64,000 nt of DNA from Gallionella sp. (GTDB lineage: Bacteria; Pseudomonadota; Gammaproteobacteria; Burkholderiales; Gallionellaceae). The notes below the pieces were generated by a model, which was not told where the DNA came from, did no database searches, and worked only from the letters and a program-made list of their open reading frames with translations. Location: positions 26,527 through 90,526 of the forward strand of contig JAUSAO010000105.1 in assembly GCA_030652475.1 (NCBI GenBank), given 5' to 3'. Below are positions 55,202 to 64,000 of this stretch, piece by piece. The translations under genes were made by a program, and so were the position numbers. Positions within the stretch are counted from its first letter, which is position 1. The number at the start of each line of letters is the position of its first letter.

Positions 55202-56368
55202 ATGTTTGAAATCATGGAAGTGCAATCTCAGGACGCAGTAATCAAGGTGATAGGCGTGGGTGGTTGTGGTGGCAATGCGGTAGATCACATGATAGAGCAG
55301 GGCGTGCAGGGCGTTGAGTTCATCGCCATCAACACCGATGCGCAGGCGCTGAACCGCAGTCGCGCGCGCACCCAGTTGCAAATCGGCGCCACAATTACCA
55401 AAGGCCTGGGCGCAGGTGCAAAACCCTCGGTTGGTAAGGCAGCCGCTGAAGAAGACCGCGAACGCATCAAGGAGATGATATCCGGAGCGAACATGGTGTT
55501 TATTACCGCTGGCATGGGTGGCGGTACCGGAACGGGTGCTGCGCCCATCGTCGCGCAAATCGCGCGTGAGATGGGAATTTTGACGGTAGCGGTGGTAACC
55601 AAGCCGTTTATATACGAAGGCAATCGCATGCGTCACGCCGCTGAAGGCATCAAGGCATTGCATGAGCATGTGGATTCGCTGATTATCGTGCCGAATGCCA
55701 AACTGATGGAAGTGCTGGGCAATGATGTCACCGTGCCGGAAGCCTTTAAAGCTGCCAACGGCGTGCTGCAGGGTGCGGTGGCGGGTATTGCCGAAGTCAT
55801 CAATGTGCCCGGTCTGATCAACGTGGACTTTGCCGACGTCTGCACCGTCATGTCGGAAAATGGCATGGCCATGATGGGTTCCGCCGTGGCTTCCGGCCCT
55901 GATCGTGCAAGGGTCGCTGCCGAGCGTGCCATCGCCAGCCCGTTGCTGGAAGATGTGGATATGACCGGTGCGCGCGGTGTGCTGGTTAATATCACCTCGA
56001 CCAGCTCCCTGAAAGTCAGGGAAATGGAAGAGGTAATGGCCTGCGTGCAGTTCGCCGCCGAAGAGGCGACAGTTATCCTGGGGTCGGTATTCGACGAAAC
56101 GATGGGTGATGAATTGCGCGTGACTGTGGTCGCTACGGGTCTGGGTGCGCCGTTGAATCGTAAAATGGCCAAGCCGGAGATCGTCTATCAAAATCAGGAT
56201 TATCAAAGAACCGGCACGCACGACCATCCGGTCAGCAATGTTAACTATGTGGAACTGGATACACCAACCATCATGCGCAGCGGGCGTCGTGCGGCAGTAG
56301 ATGCAATGGAGAAATCAGGTGTGGATACCTATGACATTCCATCGTTCCTGCGCAAACAGGCAGACTGA
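55202..56368 (+). CDS. ftsZ: Cell division protein FtsZ
   Basis: 388 residues, tubulin-like GTPase. 'IGVGGCGGNAVDHMI', tubulin signature 'GMGGGTGTGAAPIVA', T7 loop 'NVDFADVCTVMS' and a C-terminal peptide 'DTYDIPSFLRKQAD' that binds FtsA. AAGGAGG lies just before the ATG. Forms the Z-ring. Confidence 0.97.
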   Translation: MFEIMEVQSQDAVIKVIGVGGCGGNAVDHMIEQGVQGVEFIAINTDAQALNRSRARTQLQIGATITKGLGAGAKPSVGKAAAEEDRERIKEMISGANMVFITAGMGGGTGTGAAPIVAQIAREMGILTVAVVTKPFIYEGNRMRHAAEGIKALHEHVDSLIIVPNAKLMEVLGNDVTVPEAFKAANGVLQGAVAGIAEVINVPGLINVDFADVCTVMSENGMAMMGSAVASGPDRARVAAERAIASPLLEDVDMTGARGVLVNITSTSSLKVREMEEVMACVQFAAEEATVILGSVFDETMGDELRVTVVATGLGAPLNRKMAKPEIVYQNQDYQRTGTHDHPVSNVNYVELDTPTIMRSGRRAAVDAMEKSGVDTYDIPSFLRKQAD

Positions 56369-56425
56369 TCGCGAGGGCCGGTAGCTTGTGGCGCGGGCAG
56401 CATGCCGCCATGTTAGAATCGTTAC

Positions 56426-57361
56426 ATGAAACTTGCCCTTAAAACGCCGATGGTTAAGCAGCGCACCCTGAAAACTTCCGTCAGCGTGACGGGTGTCGGC
56501 TTGCATAGCGGCGAAAAAGTCACGCTGTCTTTGTGCCCGGCACCGGTAAACAGCGGTATCGTATTTCGCCGCGTGGATGTAAAGCCGGTGGAGGAAATTC
56601 AGGCGCGGGCGCATTGCGTGCATGACACACGCCTGTCCACTTGTATGGAGCAGAATGGGGTGCGCGTTGCCACCATCGAACATCTGATGTCTGCGCTGGC
56701 AGGATTGGGAATAGACAACGCCTTTGTCGAAATGGATGGCGCGGAAGTGCCTATCATGGATGGCAGTGCCGGCACGTTTATTTTTTTGCTGCAATCGGCG
56801 GGTATCGTCGAGCAATCAGCGGCTAAAAGATTTATCCGCATCAAAAAAACAGTTGAGGTTAAGCAGGGCGATAAGTGGGTCAGGTTTGAGCCCTATAACG
56901 GCTATAAACTGACCTTTACCATCAACTTCGCTCACCCTGTCTTTGCAAATTCCAAGCAGCATGTCATGGTCGATCTGGGCGAGCATTCCTATATTCGCGA
57001 CATCAGTCGCGCACGCACATTCGGTTTCATGCAGGACGTCGAAAATATGCGTGCCCAGGGTCTGGCGCTGGGCGGCAGTCTGGATAATGCCATCGTCATG
57101 GATGAATACCGTGTGCTCAATGCTGACGGCTTGCGTTTTGAGGATGAATTCGTCAAACACAAAGTGCTGGATGCAATCGGTGACTTATATCTGCTGGGTC
57201 ATGCCGTGATCGGTGCGTTTTCCGGATTCAAGTCGGGCCACGCGCTGAATAACGCCTTGCTGCGTGAACTGCTCGCCGATGAACAGGCGTGGGAGTTTGT
57301 CACGTTTGACAACGTGGCGGATGCGCCGGAATTTTTGCGCCTGCAATTGCAGACGGCATAA
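56426..57361 (+). CDS. lpxC: UDP-3-O-acyl-N-acetylglucosamine deacetylase LpxC
   Basis: 311 residues; first committed step of lipid A. '[17 protein letters not shown]', zinc His in '[18 protein letters not shown]', '[17 protein letters not shown]' (His and Asp ligands) and '[13 protein letters not shown]' (catalytic His). Usual place after ftsZ. Confidence 0.96.
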   Translation: MKLALKTPMVKQRTLKTSVSVTGVGLHSGEKVTLSLCPAPVNSGIVFRRVDVKPVEEIQARAHCVHDTRLSTCMEQNGVRVATIEHLMSALAGLGIDNAFVEMDGAEVPIMDGSAGTFIFLLQSAGIVEQSAAKRFIRIKKTVEVKQGDKWVRFEPYNGYKLTFTINFAHPVFANSKQHVMVDLGEHSYIRDISRARTFGFMQDVENMRAQGLALGGSLDNAIVMDEYRVLNADGLRFEDEFVKHKVLDAIGDLYLLGHAVIGAFSGFKSGHALNNALLRELLADEQAWEFVTFDNVADAPEFLRLQLQTA

Positions 57362-57388
57362 CCTCTTGAATAGAGCGGACGGTTGCCT

Positions 57389-57589
57389 ATGTTGATTCTG
57401 CGTCTGATCCTGGTTGTGGTCACGCTGATGCTGGTGGTCAGTGGCGGAATGTACGTCTTGACACGTAATCGGCGTTATCTGAAATTTGCCTGGCAAACAG
57501 TGCGCTTTACTGTGCTGTTGCTGGTGATGTTCGGCTTGCTGTTTGTGCTGGAGCGTTATGTGCTGGTCGCATGGCGCGTACTCCTCTGA
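57389..57589 (+). CDS. Small membrane protein of unknown function
   Basis: 66 residues with two hydrophobic segments ('LILRLILVVVTLMLVVSGGMYVL' and 'FTVLLLVMFGLLFVLERYVL') joined by a basic loop 'TRNRRYLKF'. ATG 57389 preferred to the TTG at 57383. It follows lpxC by 27 bp and may be cotranscribed. No family recognised. Confidence 0.6.
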   Translation: MLILRLILVVVTLMLVVSGGMYVLTRNRRYLKFAWQTVRFTVLLLVMFGLLFVLERYVLVAWRVLL

Positions 57590-57877
57590 CGAAATTTCGT
57601 AATCTTATTTTGCCAATCAATTGATTACTACGATATTGCAATTAAACCCAAATAATCCATTAGCTTTGTCATTCCCGCGAAGGCGGGAATCCAGCAGGAA
57701 AAAGCGCCAGCGAAGCTGACAAAACGAGCTTGTAACCCATTACGGCGAGTTTCGAGGAACGGCCAAACCATGATGTTGACCCGCTTTGCGGGGGATTTTT
57801 CTATCATCTAGTTGTCTTATCAATGACGGGTTTTGTTCTAATGAACTATCCGGGTTAAATCGAAATGCGATATTTTT
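57590..57877. repeat. Intergenic region with an ISR-type dispersed palindrome
   Basis: No gene seen. ATTCCCGC-GAAG-GCGGGAAT at 57671-57690, within GTC..CCAG, is the same dispersed hairpin family as inside the MITE at 22237-22351. Confidence 0.6.
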
Positions 57878-57904
57878 GACTTGCGACTTGCGACTTGCGA
57901 CTAG
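57878..57904. repeat. Heptamer array at the 3' end of the DUF721 gene
   Basis: GACTTGC three times followed by GACTAG; the last unit supplies the TAG stop (on the minus strand) of the DUF721 gene. Confidence 0.8.
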
Positions 57905-58323
57905 CTCGTTTTCCGTGAAAATTTTTCCAGCGCCTGTTTGAGTGGGGTATCGCCCAGGATCAGGCTGAGTTCGTGCAACTGCTGTTGTGCTGTATGGGTC
58001 AGGATGCGCGGTTCATGTCGGGGCGGTGGGGTGGCGTAGGTGACTTGCACCTTGACTCTGATTACGCTAACCTCGCAACCCCTGTTTTGCAGCTTGGTGA
58101 CAATATCCGGTGCAAGTTGGCGCAGTTTTGCGGCCAGCGTGCCGTTGGCCGTGGCAATGCTGAGTGTGCCGTGGCGTAGTCCCAGAACCTGGCTGAATTG
58201 TGCGAAATGCGGCGGCACAACATGGGAGAAATGTTGTTGTATCGCCGTCAGCGTTTGCACGGTGTCGAGTAAAGTGCGCAATTCCTGATTGTCGCTCATC
58301 AGATGCTTTAGGCGTTGGGGCAC
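57901..58323 (-). CDS. DUF721/DciA-like protein
   Basis: 140 residues. The N-terminal 'LKHLMSDNQELRTLLDTVQTLTAIQQHFSHVVPPHFAQFSQVLGLRHGTLSIATANGTLAAKLRQLAPDIVTKL' pattern is the DUF721 domain, as in DciA, which helps load the replicative helicase DnaB. The C-terminal half is Pro- and Gln-rich. Divergent from the M23 peptidase gene, a common arrangement before secA. Confidence 0.8.
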   Translation of the reverse strand: MPQRLKHLMSDNQELRTLLDTVQTLTAIQQHFSHVVPPHFAQFSQVLGLRHGTLSIATANGTLAAKLRQLAPDIVTKLQNRGCEVSVIRVKVQVTYATPPPRHEPRILTHTAQQQLHELSLILGDTPLKQALEKFSRKTS

Positions 58324-58353
58324 AGGGCTATGATCACATAAGAAAGATGAAGT

Positions 58354-59259
58354 ATGGATATTATTCTAGTTTCTGATCGATGGGCAAAGTCGCGCAGTAT
58401 TAATTTTGGCCTCAAGCAGGCTGTCTGGTTAATTTTGCTGCTGTTTGCGGGGGTGATTGCGGCGGCTATTGTCTTGCAGATGACATTGATGCGCTTTGCA
58501 CCGGAAGGCCTGGGGCAGGTATCGCTGGTTCAGAGCGATGAGCAACAGGATCGAAGGGCTTACCAGCGTAGTAGTCTGGATACGCTGTCGGTAAAGTTGG
58601 GCGAAATCCAGGCGCGCGTGCAGCGCCTGGATGCATTGGGCGGGCGCCTGGTGAAGCTGACAGGTATGAAACCTGCGGAATTCCAGTTCGACCAGCCTCC
58701 TGCGCAGGGCGGGCCGTTGCTGCTTCTGAACAATCGGCAGATGACGGAAGCCGGTCTGGCAAAACAACTCGAATCCTTGACGCGGTTGGTCGATGACAGA
58801 GCCGATAAGCTGATGGCACTGGAGACGCTGCTGATGCAGAACCAGTTAAGCAAGGGATTGTTGCCCTCATCCACGCCGGTCAATGAAGGATTTTATACTT
58901 CCAATTTCGGCTGGCGCGTTGATCCCTTTACCGGCAAGACTGCCATGCATGAGGGTGTCGATTTCATGGCAGAGGCGGGTACGACCATACATGCTTCAGC
59001 TGGAGGAGTGGTAGTGTATGCGGATACCCATTCCCAGTATGGTAATATGATAGAGGTGGATCACGGCAATGATATCGTGACGCGTTATGCGCATGCATCG
59101 CGGCTATGGGTCAAGGTGGGGCAGGTCGTGCGGCGCGGTGACAAGATTGCCGAGGTTGGCAGTACCGGGCGTTCCACCGGAAATCATTTGCATTTTGAAG
59201 TTCGCTATAAGGGTATTGCACAGAATCCTGAGCGCTTCTTGAAAAACGCAGCCAGTTAG
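58354..59259 (+). CDS. M23-family peptidase (LytM domain), membrane anchored
   Basis: 301 residues: N-terminal membrane helix ('AVWLILLLFAGVIAAAIVLQ'), coiled-coil, then a LytM domain with zinc ligands in 'HEGVDFMAEAGT' and 'GNHLHFEVRYKG', plus 'YGNMIEVDHGNDIVTRYAHAS'. Likely a periplasmic peptidoglycan endopeptidase or an amidase activator. It precedes secA. Confidence 0.9.
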   Translation: MDIILVSDRWAKSRSINFGLKQAVWLILLLFAGVIAAAIVLQMTLMRFAPEGLGQVSLVQSDEQQDRRAYQRSSLDTLSVKLGEIQARVQRLDALGGRLVKLTGMKPAEFQFDQPPAQGGPLLLLNNRQMTEAGLAKQLESLTRLVDDRADKLMALETLLMQNQLSKGLLPSSTPVNEGFYTSNFGWRVDPFTGKTAMHEGVDFMAEAGTTIHASAGGVVVYADTHSQYGNMIEVDHGNDIVTRYAHASRLWVKVGQVVRRGDKIAEVGSTGRSTGNHLHFEVRYKGIAQNPERFLKNAAS

Positions 59260-59335
59260 TCGATTAAATATTTGTAATTTATAAGGGCGAGTTGGTTTAT
59301 AGCCACCTCGTCCTGTGGTTGAGAAAACAAAAAAT

Positions 59336-62053
59336 ATGATTTCAAAAGCGCTAAAAAATATTTTCGGTAGTCGTAATGATCGTTTGCTCAAGCAATACCG
59401 TGCAACAGTTAAGACGATTAACAGTTTTGAGGCAGATATCGCCAGGCTCAGCGACGAGCAGTTGCGCGAAAAAACCGAGCTGTTTAAGCAACGTCTTGCC
59501 AAGGGTGAAACGCTGGAAGCATTATTGCCCGAGGCGTTTGCTGTCGTTCGCGAGGCCAGTGTCCGCGTGCTGGGGATGCGTCACTATGATGTGCAGCTAA
59601 TAGGCGGGATGGTGCTGCACTACGGCAAGATTGCAGAAATGCGTACTGGCGAGGGTAAAACCCTGATGGCCACCTTGCCGGTTTATCTGAATGCGATTAG
59701 CGGACTCGGCGTGCATGTGGTCACGGTCAACGATTACCTCGCGGCCCGCGATGCCGGTTGGATGGGCAGGCTCTACAAGTTTCTGGGTATGTCTATCGGC
59801 GTAATTGTGTCGCAGATGCCCTCTGAAGAGAAACAGGCTGCCTATGCGGCAGACATTGTTTACGGCACAAATAATGAATTTGGTTTCGATTATCTGCGCG
59901 ACAATATGGCGAGCCAGATTGGTGAACGCTTTCAGCGCAAATTAAATTACGCCATTGTGGACGAAGTGGATTCCATCCTGATTGATGAGGCGCGTACGCC
60001 TTTGATCATCTCCGGGCAGGCCGAAGGCGATGCCAATGTCTATGTGAGAATCAACGAATTGGTGCAGAAATTGGTGCGTCAAACCGAAGAAGATGGCGCG
60101 GGCGATTTCTCCGTGGACGAGAAAAACCATCAGATATTACTGACCGAAATCGGTCACGAACATGCTGAAGATATTCTGACCGAAGCAGGGTTGTTGCCGC
60201 AAAATGGCAGCTTGTACGACGCCGCGAATATTTCACTGATACACCATGTCTATGCCGCATTGCGGGCACATTCCCTGTATCACAGAGACCAGAATTATGT
60301 GGTGCAGGACGGCGAAGTGGTTATTGTGGACGAGCATACCGGCCGCCTGATGTCCGGGCGACGCTGGTCGGACGGCTTGCATCAGGCCGTCGAAGCGAAA
60401 GAAGGTGTGGAGATCAAGAAGGAAAATCAGACACTGGCCTCGATTACCTTCCAGAATTTTTTCCGCATGTACAGCAAGCTGGCCGGCATGACGGGAACGG
60501 CTGATACCGAAGCCTACGAATTCCAGCAAATCTATAATCTGGAAACGGTCATCATTCCACCCAACCGTCCGACGATCCGTAATGACATGATGGACAAGGT
60601 CTATCTTACCGCGATGGAAAAATATCGTGCGGTGATTGCCGATGTCCAGGATTGCCACGAGCGCGGCCAGCCGGTGCTGGTGGGGACGACTTCTATCGAA
60701 AATTCGGAACTACTGTCCCATCTGATGGATGAAGCCAAGCTGCCGCATCAGGTGCTCAACGCCAAACAACATGCGCGCGAGGCGGAAATTATCGCCCAAG
60801 CAGGACAATCCGGTATGGTTACCATCGCCACCAACATGGCAGGTCGCGGTACGGATATTGTGCTGGGCGGCAGTATCGAGAAGCAAATCGAACTGGTGCG
60901 TGCTGACGAAAATCTGGATGATGGCGCACGCGATGCGCGCATCGCGCAACTGAAAGACGAGTGGAAGATATTGCATGAGCAAGTGCTGAAAAGCGGCGGC
61001 CTGCACATTATTGGCACTGAACGCCATGAGTCGCGACGCGTGGATAACCAATTGCGTGGTCGTTCCGGTCGTCAGGGCGACCCGGGATCGAGCCGTTTTT
61101 ATCTGTCGCTGGAAGACCCGCTGTTGCGTATTTTTGCCTCGGATCGCGTGGCTGCGATCATGAACAAGTTCAAGATGCCGGAGGGTGAGGCGATAGAACA
61201 CACCTGGGTGACGCGTGCTATCGAAAATGCGCAGCGCAAGGTAGAGGCGCGCAACTTTGATATGCGCAAACAGATTCTGGAATACGACGACGTAGCAAAT
61301 GATCAGCGCAAGGTCATCTACCAGCAACGCACCGAGTTGCTGGAAAGCGACGATATATCCGAAACCGTTCAGGCGATGCGCGACAGTGTTCTGGACGACA
61401 CTGTCAGCCTGTATATCACGCCGCATAGCATGGAAGAGCAATGGGATATTCCGGGTCTTGAAAAAGCACTGGCGGCAGATTACCTGCTGGAATTGCCGTT
61501 GGCGCAGTGGCTGGAAGAAGATAAACAGTTTAATGAAGAGAGTTTGCGTGTACGCGTATCCGAATATGCACGGGATGCGTATCAGGCCAAGGTGGGCGCG
61601 GTAGGGGCTGAAATAATGCATCACTACGAGCGTGCCATCATGCTGCAAAGCGTCGACGTACACTGGCGCGAGCATCTGTCTGCGCTTGACCACCTGCGTC
61701 AGGGTATTCATTTACGCGGCTATGCGCAGAAGAATCCCAAGCAGGAATACAAACGCGAGGCTTTCGAATTGTTTTCGACCATGCTGGACGTAATCAAACG
61801 CGAAGTCACGCAGGTGCTGATGACGGTTCAGGTGCGCAGCGAAGCGGAAGTTGATTCGGTAGAAACGGCACCGGCCGCAGAAAATGTACAGTATCATCAC
61901 GCCAATTATGAAGAGGCGCTGTCCGGTGAAAGCCGCTCAGAGGGTGAGGAAGCTCATCCGTTTGTGCGCGACGGCAAGAAGATCGGGCGCAATGATGTTT
62001 GCCCATGTGGTTCGGGTAAGAAATACAAGCAGTGCCATGGAAAATTAAGCTGA
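59336..62053 (+). CDS. secA: Preprotein translocase ATPase SecA
   Basis: 905 residues from ATG 59336 (GTG 59315 is the longer option). '[19 protein letters not shown]' (Walker A), '[20 protein letters not shown]' (DEAD-type Walker B), '[10 protein letters not shown]' and '[21 protein letters not shown]', and a C-terminal zinc motif '[14 protein letters not shown]' that binds SecB. Drives Sec export. Confidence 0.97.
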   Translation: MISKALKNIFGSRNDRLLKQYRATVKTINSFEADIARLSDEQLREKTELFKQRLAKGETLEALLPEAFAVVREASVRVLGMRHYDVQLIGGMVLHYGKIAEMRTGEGKTLMATLPVYLNAISGLGVHVVTVNDYLAARDAGWMGRLYKFLGMSIGVIVSQMPSEEKQAAYAADIVYGTNNEFGFDYLRDNMASQIGERFQRKLNYAIVDEVDSILIDEARTPLIISGQAEGDANVYVRINELVQKLVRQTEEDGAGDFSVDEKNHQILLTEIGHEHAEDILTEAGLLPQNGSLYDAANISLIHHVYAALRAHSLYHRDQNYVVQDGEVVIVDEHTGRLMSGRRWSDGLHQAVEAKEGVEIKKENQTLASITFQNFFRMYSKLAGMTGTADTEAYEFQQIYNLETVIIPPNRPTIRNDMMDKVYLTAMEKYRAVIADVQDCHERGQPVLVGTTSIENSELLSHLMDEAKLPHQVLNAKQHAREAEIIAQAGQSGMVTIATNMAGRGTDIVLGGSIEKQIELVRADENLDDGARDARIAQLKDEWKILHEQVLKSGGLHIIGTERHESRRVDNQLRGRSGRQGDPGSSRFYLSLEDPLLRIFASDRVAAIMNKFKMPEGEAIEHTWVTRAIENAQRKVEARNFDMRKQILEYDDVANDQRKVIYQQRTELLESDDISETVQAMRDSVLDDTVSLYITPHSMEEQWDIPGLEKALAADYLLELPLAQWLEEDKQFNEESLRVRVSEYARDAYQAKVGAVGAEIMHHYERAIMLQSVDVHWREHLSALDHLRQGIHLRGYAQKNPKQEYKREAFELFSTMLDVIKREVTQVLMTVQVRSEAEVDSVETAPAAENVQYHHANYEEALSGESRSEGEEAHPFVRDGKKIGRNDVCPCGSGKKYKQCHGKLS

Positions 62054-62070
62054 GATAAAAGGAGAAGGCA

Positions 62071-62556
62071 ATGTCATTAGTGATTGATACGCTGCGCACC
62101 TCACCGGTGACCGAGGAGTTGAGCGACGCTGAAGTGGAAATTCTGGCTGAATTGTTTCAGGTTCAGGAATACAAAGCAGGTGATGTCATTGTTAAGCCGG
62201 GTGATGAGCAACCCGATAATTTATACATCCTTGCGCATGGCGATATTGAAGTGAAAATCGAAAGCGGTAATGAGGAAACCACTGTCCATGTGCTCAAGCC
62301 GGGTGATTTGGCGGGCATGATCACCTTCGCGGGCGGGGCGGCAACACAAATCAGCGCGACACTTTATGCGGTGGGCCCAACCAAAGTCCTGACCATGGGG
62401 CGAGCCCGCTTTGAAACACTGCTCAACTCGCATCCCAAGCTGGTGTACCGTGTCATGCGCGGTATTATCCGCAATATGCACGGCATCGTGCGGCGCGTGA
62501 ATATAGAATCAGCAGAATTGACCAATTACATATATAAGAGCGGCGGCCGTTACTAG
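62071..62556 (+). CDS. Cyclic-nucleotide-binding domain protein without DNA-binding domain
   Basis: 161 residues. One CRP-like beta-roll ('FQVQEYKAGDVIVKPGDEQPDNLYILAHGDIEVKIESG', 'VHVLKPGDLAGMITFAGG') and C-helix, with no helix-turn-helix. AAAAGGAGAAGG precedes the ATG. The cAMP-binding Arg motif is not clear, so a ligand cannot be assumed. Between secA and argJ; role unknown. Confidence 0.82.
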   Translation: MSLVIDTLRTSPVTEELSDAEVEILAELFQVQEYKAGDVIVKPGDEQPDNLYILAHGDIEVKIESGNEETTVHVLKPGDLAGMITFAGGAATQISATLYAVGPTKVLTMGRARFETLLNSHPKLVYRVMRGIIRNMHGIVRRVNIESAELTNYIYKSGGRY

Positions 62557-62571
62557 CCAGGAGAGAGTTTG

Positions 62572-63801
62572 ATGCCGGTAAATCTTAACCCGCCCGTGGC
62601 GGCACAACTGCTGCCCGTTGCGGGTGTTTTTTTGGGTATTGCGCAAGCCAATATCAAGCGTGAAAACCGCAAGGATTTACTGGTCATCCAGTTGTGTGAC
62701 GGTGCGCGGGTCGCCGGTGTATTCACCAAAAATCGTTTTTGCGCCGCCCCGGTGATCGTCGCCAAGGCGCATCTGGCGCAAGACGACGGCATACGTGCGC
62801 TGGTGGTCAACACCGGCAACGCCAATGCCGGAACAGGCGAGCAGGGCTTGCAGGATGCGCGTGATACCTGCGCGGCACTGGCTGGTCTGCTGGCTTGCAA
62901 GACTACGCAGATATTGCCCTTCTCCACGGGCGTGATCATGGAGCCGCTGCCTGTGGGAAAAATCGCCGCAGGCCTGCCCGCTGCCGTGACCAACATGGCT
63001 GCGGATAACTGGTTCGATGCCGCAGAGGCGATCATGACCACCGACATCGTTGCCAAGGCGATTTCAAAACAGCTCGTCATCGATGGCATCACCCTCACCA
63101 TTACCGGTATCGCCAAAGGTTCCGGCATGATCCATCCGAACATGGCGACCATGCTGGGTTATATCGCCACTGATGCGGGTATCGCCCAGCCGTTATTGCA
63201 GTCATTGGTGCGCGAGGCTGCGAACCGTTCATTCAACTGCATTACCGTGGACGGCGATACCTCCACCAACGACGCGCTGATGCTGATAGCCACCGGAAAA
63301 TCCGCGCTGCCAGAAGTCACGTCGTCTGAAAGCGATGCTTATAACGCCTTGCTGGAAGCGATTACTGAAGTGGCGATCTATCTGGCACAGGCTATCGTGC
63401 GTGACGGCGAAGGTGCGACCAAATTCATCACAGTCCAGGTTGAGTCCGGTCGTGATGAGGATGAGTGCAAAAAAATTGCTTATGCCATCGCGCATTCGCC
63501 ACTGGTCAAAACGGCGTTTTTTGCCTCTGATCCCAACCTCGGACGCATCCTCGCCGCGATTGGCTATGCAGGCGTTGACGACCTGAATGTGGATGTGTTG
63601 CAGCTCTACCTGGATGACGTGCTGGTTGCCGAGAACGGCGGCCGCGCGGCCAGTTACCAGGAAGCAGACGGCCAGCGCGTGATGCAGCAGTCCGACATTA
63701 CCATCCGCGTGGTACTGAATCGCGGCGCGGTGAATGCCACGCTGTGGACCTGCGATTTTTCTTACGACTACGTCAAGATCAACGCCAGCTACCGCAGCTA
63801 A
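62572..63801 (+). CDS. argJ: Bifunctional glutamate N-acetyltransferase/ornithine acetyltransferase
   Basis: 409 residues. The self-cleavage site '[21 protein letters not shown]' contains the nucleophile Thr (ATML), and '[20 protein letters not shown]', '[12 protein letters not shown]' and '[16 protein letters not shown]' are typical. Recycles the acetyl group in arginine synthesis. ATG 62572 with GAGAGAG before; the TTG three bases earlier is the track's start. Confidence 0.95.
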   Translation: MPVNLNPPVAAQLLPVAGVFLGIAQANIKRENRKDLLVIQLCDGARVAGVFTKNRFCAAPVIVAKAHLAQDDGIRALVVNTGNANAGTGEQGLQDARDTCAALAGLLACKTTQILPFSTGVIMEPLPVGKIAAGLPAAVTNMAADNWFDAAEAIMTTDIVAKAISKQLVIDGITLTITGIAKGSGMIHPNMATMLGYIATDAGIAQPLLQSLVREAANRSFNCITVDGDTSTNDALMLIATGKSALPEVTSSESDAYNALLEAITEVAIYLAQAIVRDGEGATKFITVQVESGRDEDECKKIAYAIAHSPLVKTAFFASDPNLGRILAAIGYAGVDDLNVDVLQLYLDDVLVAENGGRAASYQEADGQRVMQQSDITIRVVLNRGAVNATLWTCDFSYDYVKINASYRS

Positions 63802-63929
63802 ATATTTTCCTCATACGGAGTCGCGGATAACCAGACACTTGGCAACCGTCTTCTGGCTGCTTAGGGATTTGGAAAATACTAAAATACCACTTATAATATT
63901 TGCATACTGCAAAAACGGAGGTGCTGCGT

Positions 63930-64000
63930 ATGAAGACAACGACCTTGGCACAAAATGGTGTGTCGGTGGAAATGGTGGGCTTGATTTCGCATTTGGTTGA
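63930..64000 (+). CDS. Start of a gene cut by the window end
   Basis: ATG after ACGGAGG (good ribosome site), reading 'MKTTTLAQNGVSVEMVGLIS' up to the edge. 23 residues are not enough to name it; the opening resembles some OsmC-family proteins, but this is a guess. Confidence 0.5.
   Translation, partial: MKTTTLAQNGVSVEMVGLISHLV

Noticed and set aside
55166-56227. 353-aa minus-strand ORF opposite ftsZ
   Set aside because: Shadow of ftsZ; His/Arg-rich and without a fold signature.

Overview
This window is chromosome from a chemolithoautotrophic betaproteobacterium. The dcw gene order, heme genes, phosphate genes and a form IA RuBisCO cluster with cbbQ/cbbO and a divergent cbbR all point to the Nitrosomonadales/Gallionellaceae neighbourhood (Gallionella-, Sideroxydans- or Sulfuricella-like). 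That placement is inference from gene content and protein style; no 16S gene is present.

Layout. (1) 1-2237: end of a heme operon (hemD partial, hemX, hemY); hemY looks truncated. (2) 2240-4840: accessory island on the minus strand with a MazF-like toxin/antitoxin pair, a BrnT/BrnA pair, and an arginine-deiminase-like gene bracketed by two integron attC-like sites, i.e. a probable gene cassette with no integrase in view. (3) 4850-10162: central metabolism and phosphate: pgm, rpiA, phoU-ppx behind a good Pho-box promoter, and the RNase P RNA. (4) 10235-19539: a hybrid sensor kinase, cbbR, rbcLS, cbbQ, cbbO and a small trailing ORF. CbbO carries an in-frame insertion of a dispersed palindromic repeat. 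(5) 19697-21431: a purE homologue and a class II aldolase fused to a C-terminal Dabb-like domain. (6) 21432-24300: a decayed zone with an acetate kinase remnant, a MITE-like element, a second copy of the cbbO repeat, a putative terminator-ended structured RNA, a J-domain-like ORF, and a chimeric P-type ATPase/methyltransferase ORF. (7) 24374-35747: a minus-strand metal-resistance island: CadA/ZntA-type ATPase with DsbB- and DsbA-like proteins, a Met-rich periplasmic protein, a SHOCT protein, an OsmC protein, a PII-like protein, and a CzcCBA-type RND efflux system with a CzcI-like leader gene. (8) 35988-38340: remnants (frameshifted secreted-protein gene and tyrosine recombinase) and a HigBA-type module. 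(9) 38345-57361: a complete dcw cluster mraZ-rsmH-ftsL-ftsI-murE-murF-mraY-murD-ftsW-murG-murC-murB-ddl-ftsQ-ftsA-ftsZ-lpxC, starting with a four-repeat MraZ operator. (10) 57389-64000: small membrane protein, DUF721/DciA-like gene, M23 peptidase, secA, a cyclic-nucleotide-binding protein, argJ and the start of one more gene.

How the genes work together. RpiA and the aldolase serve sugar-phosphate flow around the Calvin cycle fed by RuBisCO; CbbQ/CbbO are the AAA+/VWA activase for that RuBisCO. PhoU and Ppx control and consume phosphate/polyphosphate. The metal island couples inner-membrane export (CadA), periplasmic thiol chemistry (DsbA/B-like) and trans-envelope export (CzcCBA). The dcw block makes and divides the cell wall.

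The most unusual structure is a set of short repeats inserted in and between essential genes. Five places (end of murF, mraY-murD gap, inside murD, inside murB, end of the DUF721 gene) hold arrays of 7-bp units, and three of them have two opposed arms (left units in AGT phase, right units starting ACT). Several are translated in frame. Together with hairpin insertions at the 5' ends of murG and ddl and a palindromic repeat inside cbbO, they suggest small mobile or self-expanding repeats tolerated in surface loops and termini of essential proteins.
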